A stretch of 61,516 bases of DNA from an uncultured Pelagibacteraceae bacterium (GTDB taxonomy: Bacteria; Pseudomonadota; Alphaproteobacteria; Pelagibacterales; AG-422-B15): contig CACIBF010000005.1 of NCBI GenBank assembly GCA_902584815.1, forward strand, positions 1-61,516. The letters run 5' to 3'. This document shows, piece by piece, positions 61,274 through 61,516 of this stretch. Numbering within the stretch: position 1 is the first letter of the stretch; each line of letters starts with the position of its first letter. The notes under the pieces were generated by a model. It was not told the DNA's origin. It ran no database searches and saw only the letters and a list, made by a program, of their open reading frames with translations. The translations under genes and the position numbers were made by a program.

Positions 61274-61516
61274 TTTCTAATAATGCCAAGAGCTTTTTTG
61301 GTTTTTTTGCACCCTTAATTTTACCTCTCCCTGAAAGGCTTGGATTCATCATAAAATAATCATGTGCACTAAAAACTCTAGATTTTTTATTGCATGAAAT
61401 TTTTGCATAAGAACCATCATTATTCATTACCCACGAATGCTGATTATCAAGATAATTTGCAACCATAATTTGAGATAGAATTTGCTCATGAACAGTTTGA
61501 TTAATAATTGGCGTCA
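61266..61516 (-). CDS. ppk: Polyphosphate kinase 1, C-terminal end (right edge of window)
   Basis: The frame is open to the window edge, so only the last 82 residues are seen. HEQILSQIMVANYLDNQHSW, followed by VMNNDGSYAKI, matches the Ppk1 C-terminal domain (I-x-x-x-I-x-A-D/N-N-x-x-x-W-x-x-x-x-D-G-x-Y). The ATG at 61466 is internal. Next to ppx in the usual order. It builds polyphosphate from ATP. Confidence 0.87.
   Translation of the reverse strand, partial: TPIINQTVHEQILSQIMVANYLDNQHSWVMNNDGSYAKISCNKKSRVFSAHDYFMMNPSLSGRGKIKGAKKPKKLLALLENV

Noticed and set aside
1-61516. CRISPR arrays, insertion sequences, prophage genes
   Set aside because: No regularly spaced repeats, transposase motifs, integrase or phage structural genes were seen.

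Overview
The window is AT-rich, gene-dense DNA with short or overlapping gene junctions and several TTG/GTG starts. It looks like a streamlined, free-living marine alphaproteobacterium of the SAR11/HIMB59 kind. This rests on gene content and order: the mltB-rlpA-dacC-tmk-holB-metG-tatD run, sdhE-mfd divergent from recG with a DUF502 gene beside it, a C-P lyase locus with a DUF1045 gene, and PstA/PstC with long N-terminal regions. No rRNA, insertion sequence, prophage or CRISPR array was seen. There is one tRNA, tRNA-Ser(UGA).

Layout. 1-3.4 kb: end of a surface-polysaccharide locus (GT9 glycosyltransferase, GDP-mannose 4,6-dehydratase, sugar C-methyltransferase). 3.4-10.7 kb: a leftward housekeeping and cell-wall operon. 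10.7-14 kb: reverse transsulfuration pair, a phosphate acyltransferase, and two tiny membrane ORFs. 14-24.7 kb: mixed metabolism (saccharopine-dehydrogenase-like protein, GMC oxidoreductase, SDR, acyl-CoA racemase), YajQ, and a strikingly short Mfd with SdhE. 24.7-34.4 kb: RecG, DUF502, amidase, a block of small membrane proteins (two DUF998-like, DUF962, two MAPEG, VanZ), a thioesterase, and a compact stand-alone transcription unit (31718-31926) that encodes a 32-residue peptide.

34.5-61.5 kb is a phosphorus island. It carries phnX, a PhnZ-like HD oxygenase with a tyrosine-phosphatase-like partner, the phosphonate importer phnCDEE, an MFS transporter, the regulator phnF, C-P lyase phnGHIJKLN with a DUF1045 2H phosphoesterase and phnM, then (leftward) pstS-pstC-pstA-pstB-phoU-phoB-arsC-aqpS, phoR, ppx and ppk. 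Repeats of TGTAAYA at 11-bp spacing, a lineage-specific version of the Pho box, lie before pstS, phnC, the MFS gene and, more weakly, phnG. They tie the island into one PhoB regulon. The cell can apparently import phosphate and phosphonates with high affinity, break C-P bonds by at least two routes, store polyphosphate, and expel arsenic that enters through the Pst system.

The observations most worth following are the orphan peptide/RNA unit at 31.7-31.9 kb, the Pho-box set, the arsenic genes inside the pst operon, the internally deleted Mfd, strong hairpins placed between binding-protein and permease genes in both the phn and pst operons, and a 28-codon remnant of a transporter gene before phnX.
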